Assembly (NCBI GenBank): GCA_964401385.1
Contig: CAYNYF010000049.1
Location: 1 to 31,988, forward strand
Source: CAYNYF01 sp964401385
GTDB lineage: Bacteria > Planctomycetota > Phycisphaerae > SM23-33
Direction: 5' to 3'
DNA length: 31,988 nt
Shown: positions 23,254 through 31,221 of the stretch, in pieces
How the letters are laid out: every line of letters starts with the position of its first letter
Numbering within the stretch: the stretch's first letter is position 1
Notes under the pieces: model-generated
What the model was told of the DNA's origin: nothing
The model's input: the letters and a program-made list of their open reading frames with translations, nothing else
Databases searched by the model: none
Position numbers and translations under genes: made by a program

Positions 23254-24363
23254 CTACTGCTCGGCTTCGGCCTCGTCGGCGTCGTCGGCTTCCGGCTCCT
23301 GGTCGACCGGGCGGTACATGCACACGCAGTCGAACACCTCGCCCTTGACGCGGGCGGCGACGGAGGGGTCCTTCAGCAAGCATAGCTGGATGGAATCGAC
23401 GGCGAACTGCGTGTTCAGGTTACTTTCCACGCTGCGGCCCATGCCCTCCAGCACGACCAGGTCGGCCTCGGCCGCCGCCCCGTTCAGCTCGTCGGAGACA
23501 TCCGACAAATCGATCAGCGGAATGCCGTTGCCGGTGGAGACGACCTCGAAGAGAGCACCCGAGACATACGTGGCCAGCTCCTCGTCGGCCGAGGAGAGCT
23601 GGTCGATGATCTTAACCGTCTCGTCGGCGGTAACGTCGTTGAGGCTGGGCAGCTCGTTGGCCGCCAGCACGATCTGCGTCCCGTGGGCCGCCAGCTCCCG
23701 CACCAGCGGCATCACCCCGAGGATGAAGTCGACCCCGGCGTTGTCCACGAACACCACCGCCCTGGCCCACGGGGCCGGCTCGCCCCCGCCGATCGGCAGC
23801 ACGTCGGCCAGTGAATCGAAGTCGTCGATCAGCCACGGGCGCGGCTTCATCTGGTCGATGACCTTCTCGAAGTCCACCTGCTCCTGGGCGTAGCCCATGG
23901 TGGCGGCGCTGCCCAGGTCGAAGACGTTGCCGGCGAAGGCCCCGCGAATCAGCCGCGCCCAGCGCTGCTCGGCGGGCAGGGCGGAAACCTTGCGGATCAC
24001 CGCCGGATACAGCTCCATCGCCCGGCGGTTCTCGCGCTGCTTGACCGGGCGGAAGGGATCGCCCAGCCCGTTGTCGCGCAGGGCCTTCTCCCGCAGGTGG
24101 CACAGCTCCACCACGCCCAGCCGCCCGGAGGCGGGCCGCGGGTCGGCCCGCAAGGCGGCGATCGCCTCGGCGAACTGGGCTTCGGCGGCTCGCAGCGGGC
24201 GGGCGAAGCTCCGCCCGTAGGCCTGCTTGGCCGATTCCAGGACCTGCGCGAAGTGATCGGCGAACAGTTTCAGCCAGTACTCGCGCGCAGCCGCATCGGT
24301 GAGGAGATCGATGTCGCTGACGGTATAAGCGGCCGGCTCGGCCAGAAGGCAAAAGTGACTCAT
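23254..24363 (-). CDS. DUF89 (ARMT1/PANK4-like) metal-dependent phosphatase
   Basis: The 369-residue product matches the DUF89 damage-control phosphatase family, which dephosphorylates abnormal or excess phosphometabolites (for example oxidised 4'-phosphopantetheine or sugar phosphates). The helical N-terminal half has LREKALRDNGLGDPFRPVKQ and GAFAGNVFDLGS, resembling the PANK4-associated subgroup. The metal site follows as VVFVDNAGVDF (Asp207-Asn208) and LAANELPSLNDVT (Asn242-Asp243), with VVLEGMGRS near the C-terminus. The last 15 residues are acidic, low-complexity Glu/Asp/Ala. The start codon has no Shine-Dalgarno, and a candidate -10 lies 14 bases upstream. It is convergent with the UroD-like gene. 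The substrate is unknown; phosphosugar repair would suit the neighbourhood. Confidence 0.85.
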   Translation of the reverse strand: MSHFCLLAEPAAYTVSDIDLLTDAAAREYWLKLFADHFAQVLESAKQAYGRSFARPLRAAEAQFAEAIAALRADPRPASGRLGVVELCHLREKALRDNGLGDPFRPVKQRENRRAMELYPAVIRKVSALPAEQRWARLIRGAFAGNVFDLGSAATMGYAQEQVDFEKVIDQMKPRPWLIDDFDSLADVLPIGGGEPAPWARAVVFVDNAGVDFILGVMPLVRELAAHGTQIVLAANELPSLNDVTADETVKIIDQLSSADEELATYVSGALFEVVSTGNGIPLIDLSDVSDELNGAAAEADLVVLEGMGRSVESNLNTQFAVDSIQLCLLKDPSVAARVKGEVFDCVCMYRPVDQEPEADDADEAEAEQ

Positions 24364-24377
24364 AGGTATGATTTCGC

Positions 24378-24406
24378 AATCTACGGCAGCGCCAATAAGC
24401 TCCGAA
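24378..24406 (-). promoter_or_regulatory. Candidate promoter of the DUF89 gene
   Basis: TTCGGA (24406-24401), 17 bases, TAGATT (24383-24378). The -10 lies 14 bases from the ATG, so the leader would be only about 7 nt. It resembles the SpoIIE-gene element (TTCGAA-17-TATAGT). Confidence 0.3.
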
Positions 24407-24472
24407 CGCGGAGTGACGTCCCATCCGTGCCGGCCGCCCGCGCCCCTCGACCGGCACGGTCTCTGACGGCAC

Positions 24473-26041
24473 TTATTGAACCTTTATAGTCACCAATGTC
24501 AAGTCATCGCACTGGGTTTGCAGACCCGCAAATCGGCGCATCTCCCAGAGCAGGTGCTTGCCCATGGCCTCGGCCGAATCGCCGCGGCCCCACGCCGTCA
24601 GGGCCGCTTCGCGCACGCGCTCAACGCCAAAGCGCTCATCGTGAAAGTTCACCGCCTCCGGCAGCCCGTCGGTGCAGATCACCAGCGCGTCGCCGCTTTG
24701 CAGCGGCTCCACGGCGTGCTCGAAGCGCATGTCCGGGTCCATGCCGATCACGCCGCCGGTGGATCCGACCAGGGGGCGGGCTCGCCCGCCGCGGAGGAGC
24801 AGCGCCGGCTCGTGACCGGCGCTGACGTACGTCAGCCGGCGGTTGGGCACGTCGATGACGCCGTAGAACAGCGTCAGGAAGTCGCCCGGCTGGCTCTGCT
24901 GGTACATGTGAACGTTCACCGCCGAAAGCACCCTGGAAAGCTCGTAGAACCGGTCGGCGAACGCCCGCAGCGCCGACCGCACCGAGGCCATCAGCAGCGA
25001 CGCCCGCACGCCCTTGCCGACCACGTCGGCGACGGCCACGCCCAGGTTGCCATGGGGCAGCTCGATGAAGTCGTAGAAGTCCCCGCCCAGCTCGAAGCAG
25101 GGCTCGTAGATGGCGGCGATCTCCAGCCCGTCCAGCTTTGGCGGCCCGGTCGGGATCATCCGCCTTTGCACCTCGCCGGCCAGACGAAGCTGCCGCCGCA
25201 TGTTCTCCGCCGCCAGCCGCTCGTTATACAGGCGGGCGTTGACGATGGCCGCCGCCGCCTGGGCGCCCACGCCCCGAATCAGCGACGTCTCGAACCAGTC
25301 GAACTCGTGCGGGCGCTTGGTGTAGACGCGGATGATGCCCTCCACCCGGTCGCGGTAGCTCATGGGGGCGCACAGGGCCGAAACGATGCCCTCGCGGCGT
25401 GCTTCGGCCGGGTACAGCACCCGCGGATCGCTCCGCTGGTCGGCGACGTAGACGCTCTGGCCGGTCTCCAGCACCTGCCGGTCGATCTTGCTGTCGGTCA
25501 GCAGGATCGGACCCTTGGACATGTACCGCGGGCTCAGGCCCGCCACCGCCATCGTCAACAGTTCCGTCCGGTCCTCGTTCAGCACGCGGATGGAGCAGGC
25601 ATCGGCGCCGGTGACCTTGAGCATGGTCTCGGCCGCGAGCTGGTGGACCTCCGGCAGGTCCATCCGCCCGGTGAAGACCTCGGTCAGGCGGTACATCGCG
25701 GCCAGCTCCTCGATGCGGTGCCGCAGTTGCCGCCCCTGCTGGCAGAGACGGGCCACCACGTCCCGCATCAGCCCCAACATGCGAACGTCCTCTGCCCCGG
25801 CCGCGCGCCCGCCCAGCACAATGGCGCCGATTTGCTCGCCGCCAAGCATGATCCTGACCGACGGCGGCACCGGCGGCGCCTTGGCCCGGCGCTCCTGCGC
25901 CCGGGGCGCGGGCTCGGCGGACCCGGCGAGGATCTCTCCATCCGCCGAGAGGATGCGCACGGCCCTGCCCGCTGCCTGCGAGAACGCCGAGGCCAACTGC
26001 TTCAGCGTCTCCGGCTCGAGATATTCGGTCAGCTTGGCCAT
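24473..26041 (-). CDS. GAF-domain PP2C/SpoIIE-type serine phosphatase
   Basis: A 522-residue signalling phosphatase of the RsbU/SpoIIE type, usually acting on anti-anti-sigma factors. Residues 1-100 (LKQLASAFSQAAGRAVRILSADG-like start) resemble a PocR-like ligand sensor. A GAF domain spans about 125-270 (ACSIRVLNEDRTELLTM, GIVSALCAPMSYRDRVEG), then a short coil (AENMRRQLRLAGEVQRRM). The PP2C core spans about 300-522 with metal aspartates in ELGGDFYDF (Asp321), VADVVGKG (Asp339), CTDGLPEA and QCDDLTLV. All expected acidic residues are present, so it should be active. The start at 26041 follows the domain boundary; there is no Shine-Dalgarno and a -10 sits 10 bases upstream. No RsbV/RsbW partner is in the window. 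A transposase remnant flanks its 5' side. Confidence 0.9.
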   Translation of the reverse strand: MAKLTEYLEPETLKQLASAFSQAAGRAVRILSADGEILAGSAEPAPRAQERRAKAPPVPPSVRIMLGGEQIGAIVLGGRAAGAEDVRMLGLMRDVVARLCQQGRQLRHRIEELAAMYRLTEVFTGRMDLPEVHQLAAETMLKVTGADACSIRVLNEDRTELLTMAVAGLSPRYMSKGPILLTDSKIDRQVLETGQSVYVADQRSDPRVLYPAEARREGIVSALCAPMSYRDRVEGIIRVYTKRPHEFDWFETSLIRGVGAQAAAAIVNARLYNERLAAENMRRQLRLAGEVQRRMIPTGPPKLDGLEIAAIYEPCFELGGDFYDFIELPHGNLGVAVADVVGKGVRASLLMASVRSALRAFADRFYELSRVLSAVNVHMYQQSQPGDFLTLFYGVIDVPNRRLTYVSAGHEPALLLRGGRARPLVGSTGGVIGMDPDMRFEHAVEPLQSGDALVICTDGLPEAVNFHDERFGVERVREAALTAWGRGDSAEAMGKHLLWEMRRFAGLQTQCDDLTLVTIKVQ

Positions 26042-26051
26042 TGGTGCCGCT

Positions 26052-26080
26052 ACTATACCGCACGCCGGCGGAATTTCGAA
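26052..26080 (-). promoter_or_regulatory. Candidate promoter of the SpoIIE-type phosphatase
   Basis: TTCGAA (26080-26075), 17 bases, TATAGT (26057-26052, 5/6). Only 10 bases separate the -10 from the ATG, which predicts a nearly leaderless mRNA. Confidence 0.42.
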
Positions 26081-26121
26081 CCCCGCCAGCCAAAGGGTGC
26101 ATCCCTCGTTTGTAGGTACTT

Positions 26122-26649
26122 TCAGGCGGCTAAGGGCTTGGACTTCCACAGTTCCCGCCATTGGCCATTGAACCGGCATACGCGCAGGGCGAGGATGGCT
26201 TCGGCGCCGGCAGGCGTCCGGCGCATCCCCAGGCCTTTCAGCCGGCCGCCGTGGGCGTACAAGACCTTCAGGATCCGCTTGGCCCAGGCCGCCGCGGCGG
26301 GCTTGCCCTCGCCGTACAACTCATTGGCAGAAGACCAGATGTGCTCGCTGGCGTGGTACCAATCCAGAATCTGCCTGCCCCGGGAGGAGTGCAGCCCGGC
26401 CTGATTCCAGATCCAGGGCGAGCCGTCGCCAACAACCACCTGGGCGGCTTGAGGCAGCCCCCATTGGCAGGCCAGATACCGCAACTGCTCTCCGAACGAC
26501 TGGCAGCCGGCCAATCGCCCCACGTACCGGCCCTGCCATTGTCGCCGCTCGTGGCGAGGCAGGAGCGGCCGGATGCCCACGTGCAGCACCGCGAGCGTGG
26601 CTAACCTGTCCTGCCCTGCGAAGTAGCTTGGCTGGGCAGGACGAGTCAC
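26122..26649 (-). pseudogene. Decayed transposase fragment (ISKra4-like)
   Basis: This 175-codon frame resembles the DDE region of ISKra4-type transposases: VVVGDGSPWIWNQAG is the catalytic-Asp segment and ILDWYHASEHIW the next hallmark, while RLKGLGMRRTPAGAEAILALR is the usual C-terminal block. It lacks the N-terminal part of a typical 400-500-residue transposase. In addition, the stretch normally between the YHASEH region and the C-terminal block, including the GSG-E segment with the last catalytic acid, is missing: AKRILKVLYAHGG runs straight into RLKGLG. It is therefore inactive. No terminal inverted repeats or target duplication were recognised. The family name is from motif memory. Confidence 0.7.
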
Positions 26650-26673
26650 GCCCAGCGGGCATTGGCGCCCCGG

Positions 26674-27981
26674 CTACCTCGGCCGGCGTCGCTTCACCAG
26701 CGCGCACACCCCCAACACCAGCAGCCCCGCCGAGCATGGCTCGGGCACGTACTCGTCGGCGCCGACGTCGGGAAAGGGACCGAACGGGCGGGCGTCCCCG
26801 TCTATGTCCGCCGGGACCTCCCCCAGCGTCAGGGCCTCGTCGATCGCGCCCGCGGCCAGGGCGGTCAGATGCAAGTCGGCGTCGGCGACGTCCACGAACC
26901 ACCCCGGCAGCACCGTTGCCCCCGTAGTGTCCACGATGTTGCCCGTCTCACTCCAGTCGGCCCCGTTCCGGAAGATCTTTCCGCGGATGATGTTGTAGCG
27001 CGAGTCCACGCCGGTGGTGTTGGCTCCGTAGATGTGGACCGCCCGGAAGTAGGAGGCGTCGCTGCTGTAAACGGTGTTGTTGTAGACCTTCAGGTCGTTG
27101 GCGTTGCTCACCTCCAAGGCGATGTTATCGAAGTGGGTTCCGCGGAGGACGAAGTTGTTGCGGATGATGCCGCCGTCGATGTCGAGGCCCGGCATCCAGG
27201 CGTGGCCCCCGCCGCCGGGGATGCCATAGCTGATGCCCTTCCCGCTGCCGACGATCACGTTGTTCTCGGTGACGCAGTCCTTCACCCCCTGCCAGACGAA
27301 GATCGCTGCCCCGCCGGCGCCGGCGTCGCCGTAAATGTTCCTGATGAAGTTGTCGTGGATGTGCCAGTTGTTGGCGCCCAGAATGTCGATGCCGGCGGTG
27401 TACTCGTCGCCGTGGGATCGCGGCTGGGTGTTCTCCATGTGGCAGTATTCGATGACGCCGTTGTCAGAGATGGCGCTGGGATTGCCGAAGTTGGTGGAGC
27501 CCTTGATGTGCTGGGTTCCGATGTTTAGGGTCTTGACGTTGCCGATGGTCGTGCCGTCCACGTTAAACTCGCCGTGGATCTGAACGGCGTGATGCCACAT
27601 CTGCGTCAGCGTCAGGTCGCGGATGGTGATGTCGTCGCTGTAGACGTGCATGCCGATGTTGACCGAGCCCATAGTGTTGAATCCGCTGCCGACCAGGATC
27701 ACGTCATCGCGGTTGCCGCTCTGCCCGCGAATGGTCAGCAACTGGTCGTTCAGGACGAGCTCCTGATTGAGGTTATAGGTGCCGGGGGCGATGATGATTT
27801 CGTCGTTGTAGCCGGCGCCGTTGACGGCGTTATGCAGTTGGGTGACGCTGCTGACGTTCCAGGTGGTGGCGCCGGCGACGGCGGCGACGGCCAGCAGGGC
27901 CAGCCCCGTCCACGGCAGCGGCGCCGCCCGCGGGCGGGCGGCAATCCCAGACCGTGAAGCCAGATGCCTCGATCGCGACAT
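26674..27981 (-). CDS. Secreted right-handed beta-helix PEP-CTERM protein
   Basis: The 435-residue exported protein has a long basic N-region (about 25 residues) before the hydrophobic core LALLAVAAVAGA, cleaved probably before TTWNV. The body (about 45-390) is a parallel beta-helix of the polysaccharide-lyase/pectate-lyase type: DEIIIAPGTYNL, LLTIRGQSGN and many NNFVLRG, YNNTVYS, HIHDNFIRN turns with Asn ladders. The tail has DVGADEYVPEPCSAGLL and a KRRRPR end: a PEP-CTERM signal with Cys after PEP, less common than Ala. Such helices bind or cleave polysaccharides; no catalytic residues can be assigned. GGAGAGG lies just upstream of ATG 27981. It is divergent from a second beta-helix PEP-CTERM gene and has a consensus promoter. 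Confidence 0.88.
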   Translation of the reverse strand: MSRSRHLASRSGIAARPRAAPLPWTGLALLAVAAVAGATTWNVSSVTQLHNAVNGAGYNDEIIIAPGTYNLNQELVLNDQLLTIRGQSGNRDDVILVGSGFNTMGSVNIGMHVYSDDITIRDLTLTQMWHHAVQIHGEFNVDGTTIGNVKTLNIGTQHIKGSTNFGNPSAISDNGVIEYCHMENTQPRSHGDEYTAGIDILGANNWHIHDNFIRNIYGDAGAGGAAIFVWQGVKDCVTENNVIVGSGKGISYGIPGGGGHAWMPGLDIDGGIIRNNFVLRGTHFDNIALEVSNANDLKVYNNTVYSSDASYFRAVHIYGANTTGVDSRYNIIRGKIFRNGADWSETGNIVDTTGATVLPGWFVDVADADLHLTALAAGAIDEALTLGEVPADIDGDARPFGPFPDVGADEYVPEPCSAGLLVLGVCALVKRRRPR

Positions 27982-28290
27982 GGTTCCTCTCCCTTCCTTA
28001 GGCGGAGCAGACTGGGGTCAATCACCGCCTTCTTCGATTTTATTATAGGACCAAGTGGGGGTTGTGTCAAAAGAGAATCTGCCCGGCGGGGTCTCAGGCC
28101 AAACGGGCTTGCCCGCAGAGGCGCCAGCCGGGCCGCTCCGGCGCTTTCAATCCGCCAAACAGGGTTCCACAAGTCCGGCCAATGCTGTACAATGAACATA
28201 GTTCTTGGCCGGCCCACGCCAGCCAAGATGCGTTCATCCGAGTTGCGCCCAAATAAGTGACGTCCTGCCAAGTTGAAGGAGGATTGGAGG
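27982..28290. other. Divergent promoter region between two beta-helix genes
   Basis: No gene seen. The left part holds a consensus minus-strand promoter (28042-28070). For the rightward gene only a weak TACAAT (28188-28193) without a convincing -35 is visible, plus AAGGAGG at 28276-28282 as its ribosome-binding site. Confidence 0.55.
28042..28070 (-). promoter_or_regulatory. Perfect sigma-70 promoter of the beta-helix PEP-CTERM gene
   Basis: On the minus strand TTGACA (28070-28065, 6/6), a 17-base spacer and TATAAT (28047-28042, 6/6). The leader to ATG 27981 would be about 54 nt. It is a full consensus in a GC-rich genome. Confidence 0.85.
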
Positions 28291-30060
28291 ATGAGAGTGA
28301 TCGTAAGGCTGTCGCTGGCAGTACCCCTCGTCCTGGCCTGCATCGCCGGTGAGCTGGCGGCGGGCGAGACCACCGTCTACACCGTCGACCAGCTCAGGAA
28401 CGCCCTGAACGCGGCCGCGCCCGGCGATCGCATCTACGTCGCCCCGGGCAACTACACCACCCGGCTGTGGGCCAACGGCATCCACGGCACGGCGGACAAC
28501 CTCATCGAGGTGGTCGCCCTGAACCCCAACGACCGCCCCGTGTTCAACTACGCCGGCGACTCCAACTTCACCATCACCAGCTCTTCCTACGTGCTCGTGG
28601 ACGGGATCATCGGCGAAGGCTCCACCGGGAACAACCTGGAGTTCCCCAACTCCCATCACATGATCATGAAGAACTGCCTCTCGCGGGACATCCTCGGCAC
28701 GGGCAATCTGGACGGCACCAAGTTCGCCGGCACCAGCAACATGCTGCTGTACAACAACCGCGTGGAGAACTGGGGCAACAGCGGCTCGGCCGTGGACATC
28801 ATGAACAATCACAACAGTCTGTTCATGAGAAACTACATCACCTTCCCCGCCGGCAACCCGTACAACGCCAACGGCTTTCAGCCCAAGTCCGACGGCGCCT
28901 ACGAGCTGGGCTTCTACAAGAACACCATGGTGGACTTCGGCGCCCGCGGGCAGCAGTTTGGCGGCTCCGGCGGGGCCACCGTCTCCGAGGGCCACGACAT
29001 GGTCGCCATGGGCAGCGTGTTCGTGGGCGGCGAGGCGGCCGTGGCGTACGTCTCCTGCACCGACAGCGAGTTCAGCTACAACACCGTCGTCAACCCCAAC
29101 AACTGGGTCATGCGAATACTCAACGAAAACTCCAGCGTGCCGCCGCCGTCGTACAACACCTTCCGACGCAACATCGTCAAGTACGGCAACATCAACGTCC
29201 AGAACATCGGCTCGAACACGCTGCCGGGAACGTTCACGTACCGGGAAAACTTCTGGTACAAGTGGACCAATCCCGCTTCCAGCGTTCCCACGCTGCCGGG
29301 CGCCGGGGAGATCGACCCCGCCCCCGACAGCGGTACCGACCCGCAACTGGACGGCGACTATCGCCCGCGGCTGCCCGGCGCCATGGAATACGGGGCGCAC
29401 GCCCCGGCCGCGGAGGCCGAGTTCGCCGCCTACCAGAGCTGGTTCCAGTGGGCCTGGGACCAAGCCGAGGTCTTCGACCCGGACGCCGCCCCCGGCGGGC
29501 CGTACCACGTCTACGTCGGTGGGGCGCTGGACCTCGACGCCGGCGGCTCCTACGCCGGCACCGGCTCCTACGGCGACTACACCATCGACGCCTACGAGTG
29601 GGACCTGGACCGCGACGGCGAGTTCGACGACGCCAGCGGCGAGACCCCCCAGATGAGCTATGACGATCTGACGACGGGGCTCGGCCTGGCCGCCGGCGAG
29701 CACACCATCGAGCTGCGGATCACCGTGCCCACCGAGTACGACCCGATCGTGGAGTGGGGCTCCGCGCAGTTGGAGATCCACACGCACCCGCTGCTGATGG
29801 GCGACACCAACGCCGACGGCGCGGTCGACGGGGGCGACTACACCATCTGGGCCGACCACTACCAGGACAGCCCCGTGCCGGCCTACGAAGACGGCGGCTG
29901 GACCGTAGGCAACTTCAATGACGACGACATCGTCGACGGAGGCGACTACACCCTCTGGTCCGACAATTACACCGGCGGCGGAGTGCACGTCCCCGAGCCG
30001 GCCACGCTGGCCCTGCTAGCTCTCGGCGGGCTGGGCGTGACCCGCCGTCGAGGCCGCTGA
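28291..30060 (+). CDS. Secreted beta-helix protein with PKD-like domain, dockerin-like repeats and PEP-CTERM tail
   Basis: 589 residues. The signal peptide is MRVIVRLSLAVPLVLACIAG with cleavage near ELAAGE. A right-handed beta-helix follows (about 30-350: YTVDQLRNALNAAAPGDRIY, YVAPGNYTT, MIMKNCLSRDI, LLYNNRVENWG). A PKD-like domain covers about 405-495 (GGALDLDAGGSY, YEWDLDRDGEFDDASG, HTIELRITV). Two dockerin-type calcium repeats come next: DTNADGAVDGGDYTIW (from Asp505) and NFNDDDIVDGGDYTLW (from about 541). The PEP-CTERM tail is VPEPATLALLALGG, TRRRGR. The product is likely surface-associated and polysaccharide-binding or -cleaving. No cohesin gene is present. GGAGG (28278-28282) lies 8 bases before ATG 28291; a second GGAGG abuts the ATG. 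Confidence 0.9.
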   Translation: MRVIVRLSLAVPLVLACIAGELAAGETTVYTVDQLRNALNAAAPGDRIYVAPGNYTTRLWANGIHGTADNLIEVVALNPNDRPVFNYAGDSNFTITSSSYVLVDGIIGEGSTGNNLEFPNSHHMIMKNCLSRDILGTGNLDGTKFAGTSNMLLYNNRVENWGNSGSAVDIMNNHNSLFMRNYITFPAGNPYNANGFQPKSDGAYELGFYKNTMVDFGARGQQFGGSGGATVSEGHDMVAMGSVFVGGEAAVAYVSCTDSEFSYNTVVNPNNWVMRILNENSSVPPPSYNTFRRNIVKYGNINVQNIGSNTLPGTFTYRENFWYKWTNPASSVPTLPGAGEIDPAPDSGTDPQLDGDYRPRLPGAMEYGAHAPAAEAEFAAYQSWFQWAWDQAEVFDPDAAPGGPYHVYVGGALDLDAGGSYAGTGSYGDYTIDAYEWDLDRDGEFDDASGETPQMSYDDLTTGLGLAAGEHTIELRITVPTEYDPIVEWGSAQLEIHTHPLLMGDTNADGAVDGGDYTIWADHYQDSPVPAYEDGGWTVGNFNDDDIVDGGDYTLWSDNYTGGGVHVPEPATLALLALGGLGVTRRRGR

Positions 30061-30282
30061 GCGGCTCCCGCGGTCGCCGCGGACGGGCCCACCCCCGGAG
30101 CGGCTGCGCCGCCGTCAGGTCGCGTGAGCCTGGCGGCAAGGGCGTCCAGCCGGGAGCGCCTGTAAGTACGGCCGCACGTGGTTTCGGCGCAGCAGTTTGT
30201 GGCATCCGGTCGGGGGCCGTTTGCCGGCCGCGGCAGCACGCCGGGCACCGCTCATAGGCGCGCAGAAATATAATATTTACCG
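30061..30282. other. Intergenic spacer with AT-rich patch upstream of the next promoter
   Basis: No gene seen. A CCGCGG-TCG-CCGCGG dyad near 30068-30082 may be the end of the upstream transcript. The segment 30264-30280 (AAATATAATATTTA) is strikingly AT-rich and lies just upstream of the -35 of the next promoter, where an UP element would be. Confidence 0.5.
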
Positions 30283-30310
30283 TTGACAATTTGAGGCTTC
30301 GTGGTAGAAT
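30283..30310 (+). promoter_or_regulatory. Strong sigma-70 promoter with UP-like element
   Basis: TTGACA (30283-30288, 6/6), 16 bases, TAGAAT (30305-30310, 5/6). An AT-rich tract at 30264-30280 directly precedes the -35. It drives the small PEP-CTERM gene with a leader of about 118 nt. Confidence 0.8.
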
Positions 30311-30332
30311 GCTGAGCGCTCAAGTTCGAGAG

Positions 30333-30354
30333 GAAACCCTGCTATAAGGGTTTC
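30333..30354 (+). promoter_or_regulatory. Hairpin in the 5' leader of the small PEP-CTERM gene
   Basis: GAAACCCT pairs perfectly with AGGGTTTC (8 bp) around GCTATA, about 16 nt after the predicted transcription start. It could stabilise the mRNA or act in regulation. It matches no riboswitch class I recognise. Confidence 0.5.
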
Positions 30355-30435
30355 GGCTGTAAGTGTTCTTGCTCGTCGTCGCAATTGGCTTATTACCCAG
30401 GAGAGTGGCCCTAGCTCTACATTTGGAGGAGAACA

Positions 30436-31086
30436 ATGTACCGCAAGACCATTTCTGCTCTCGTTGTGTTGGCCGTCACCGCGTGCTTTGCGACAGCCGA
30501 TGATCTCATCCCGCCGCCCTGGGATCGCGGCGCCCCGGGCACGACCCTTCAAGTCTGGGAGTTCAACACGCCGGAGAACCCCGTTCCGTCGGACCTCCCC
30601 GGAAACCCCTACGGAGTTGCTGTGGCAACGATCGTTGGCGCCGGCCAGCTTGTCGACGGCCAGGACGCGGTGCAGTTCGACCCCCTCTGGCTGCCGGAGG
30701 ACCAAGGGCACGTCGGCGTCTGGCGAACGGAAGGCTACGTTGACTTGTACGTGCCGAACGCGCTGGTGCCCAACCCGTGGAAGTGGATTTGGCTTCAGAT
30801 CACTTACAGCGCCGGGAATGACTACAGTCCGCTGATTCTGACCGAGCCGTCGTACGCCGAGTCGCAACTGATCTATTCGACGGAGGTCGGCGGGGGCTAC
30901 AAGTACGATGCGTACTTTATCGCCATCGAGGAGAACCCAAGGGCAGAATGGATCGAAATCCTCCCGGCATTCTGCGCAATCTACGTGGATCAGATCGTGC
31001 TCGACACGATCTGCATCCCCGAGCCGGCCGCGGTGGGGCTGATCTCGCTGGGCGGGCTCTTCCTGCTCCGCCGCCGGCGCCGGTAG
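30436..31086 (+). CDS. Small secreted PEP-CTERM protein
   Basis: The 216-residue exported protein has signal peptide MYRKTISALVVLAVTACFATA, cleaved before DDLIPP. The mature part is acidic and aromatic, with many Pro/Trp/Tyr residues (QVWEFNTPENPVPSD, NPWKWIWLQITYSAGNDY), and is probably a beta-sandwich. It ends with two cysteines (AFCAIY, TICIPEP). The sorting tail is IPEPAAVGLISLGGLFLLRRRRR: PEP motif, hydrophobic helix, Arg cluster. It resembles the 197-residue protein at 14942-15535 in size, tail and gene layout but not obviously in core sequence. GGAGGAG lies 4 bases before ATG 30436. It has its own UP-like-assisted promoter and a strong terminator, consistent with high monocistronic expression. 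Its molecular function is unknown. Confidence 0.88.
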   Translation: MYRKTISALVVLAVTACFATADDLIPPPWDRGAPGTTLQVWEFNTPENPVPSDLPGNPYGVAVATIVGAGQLVDGQDAVQFDPLWLPEDQGHVGVWRTEGYVDLYVPNALVPNPWKWIWLQITYSAGNDYSPLILTEPSYAESQLIYSTEVGGGYKYDAYFIAIEENPRAEWIEILPAFCAIYVDQIVLDTICIPEPAAVGLISLGGLFLLRRRRR

Positions 31087-31121
31087 CCGAGCGAAGCTGC
31101 TCGCAGCGAATGTTTGCACAC

Positions 31122-31156
31122 AACGCGGCGGCCGATTGGGCCGCCGCGTTTTCTTT
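31122..31156 (+). terminator. Intrinsic terminator of the small PEP-CTERM gene
   Basis: AACGCGGCGGCC (31122-31133) pairs perfectly with GGCCGCCGCGTT (31139-31150) around a GATTG loop, followed by TTCTTT. This is a 12-bp GC stem and U-tract, 36 bases after the stop codon, a textbook Rho-independent terminator. Confidence 0.88.
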
Positions 31157-31221
31157 GCGCCGGCGCCCGCCGTTGCTATTTCCGTCCGCGTAGGCTATTT
31201 TCCGCCGCCAGGAGAACAACC

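Noticed and set aside
28291..30060. Cellulosome-type system suggested by dockerin-like repeats
   Set aside because: No cohesin or scaffoldin is in the window, and GGDYTxW repeats occur in many planctomycete PEP-CTERM proteins. Kept only as a finding about module combination.
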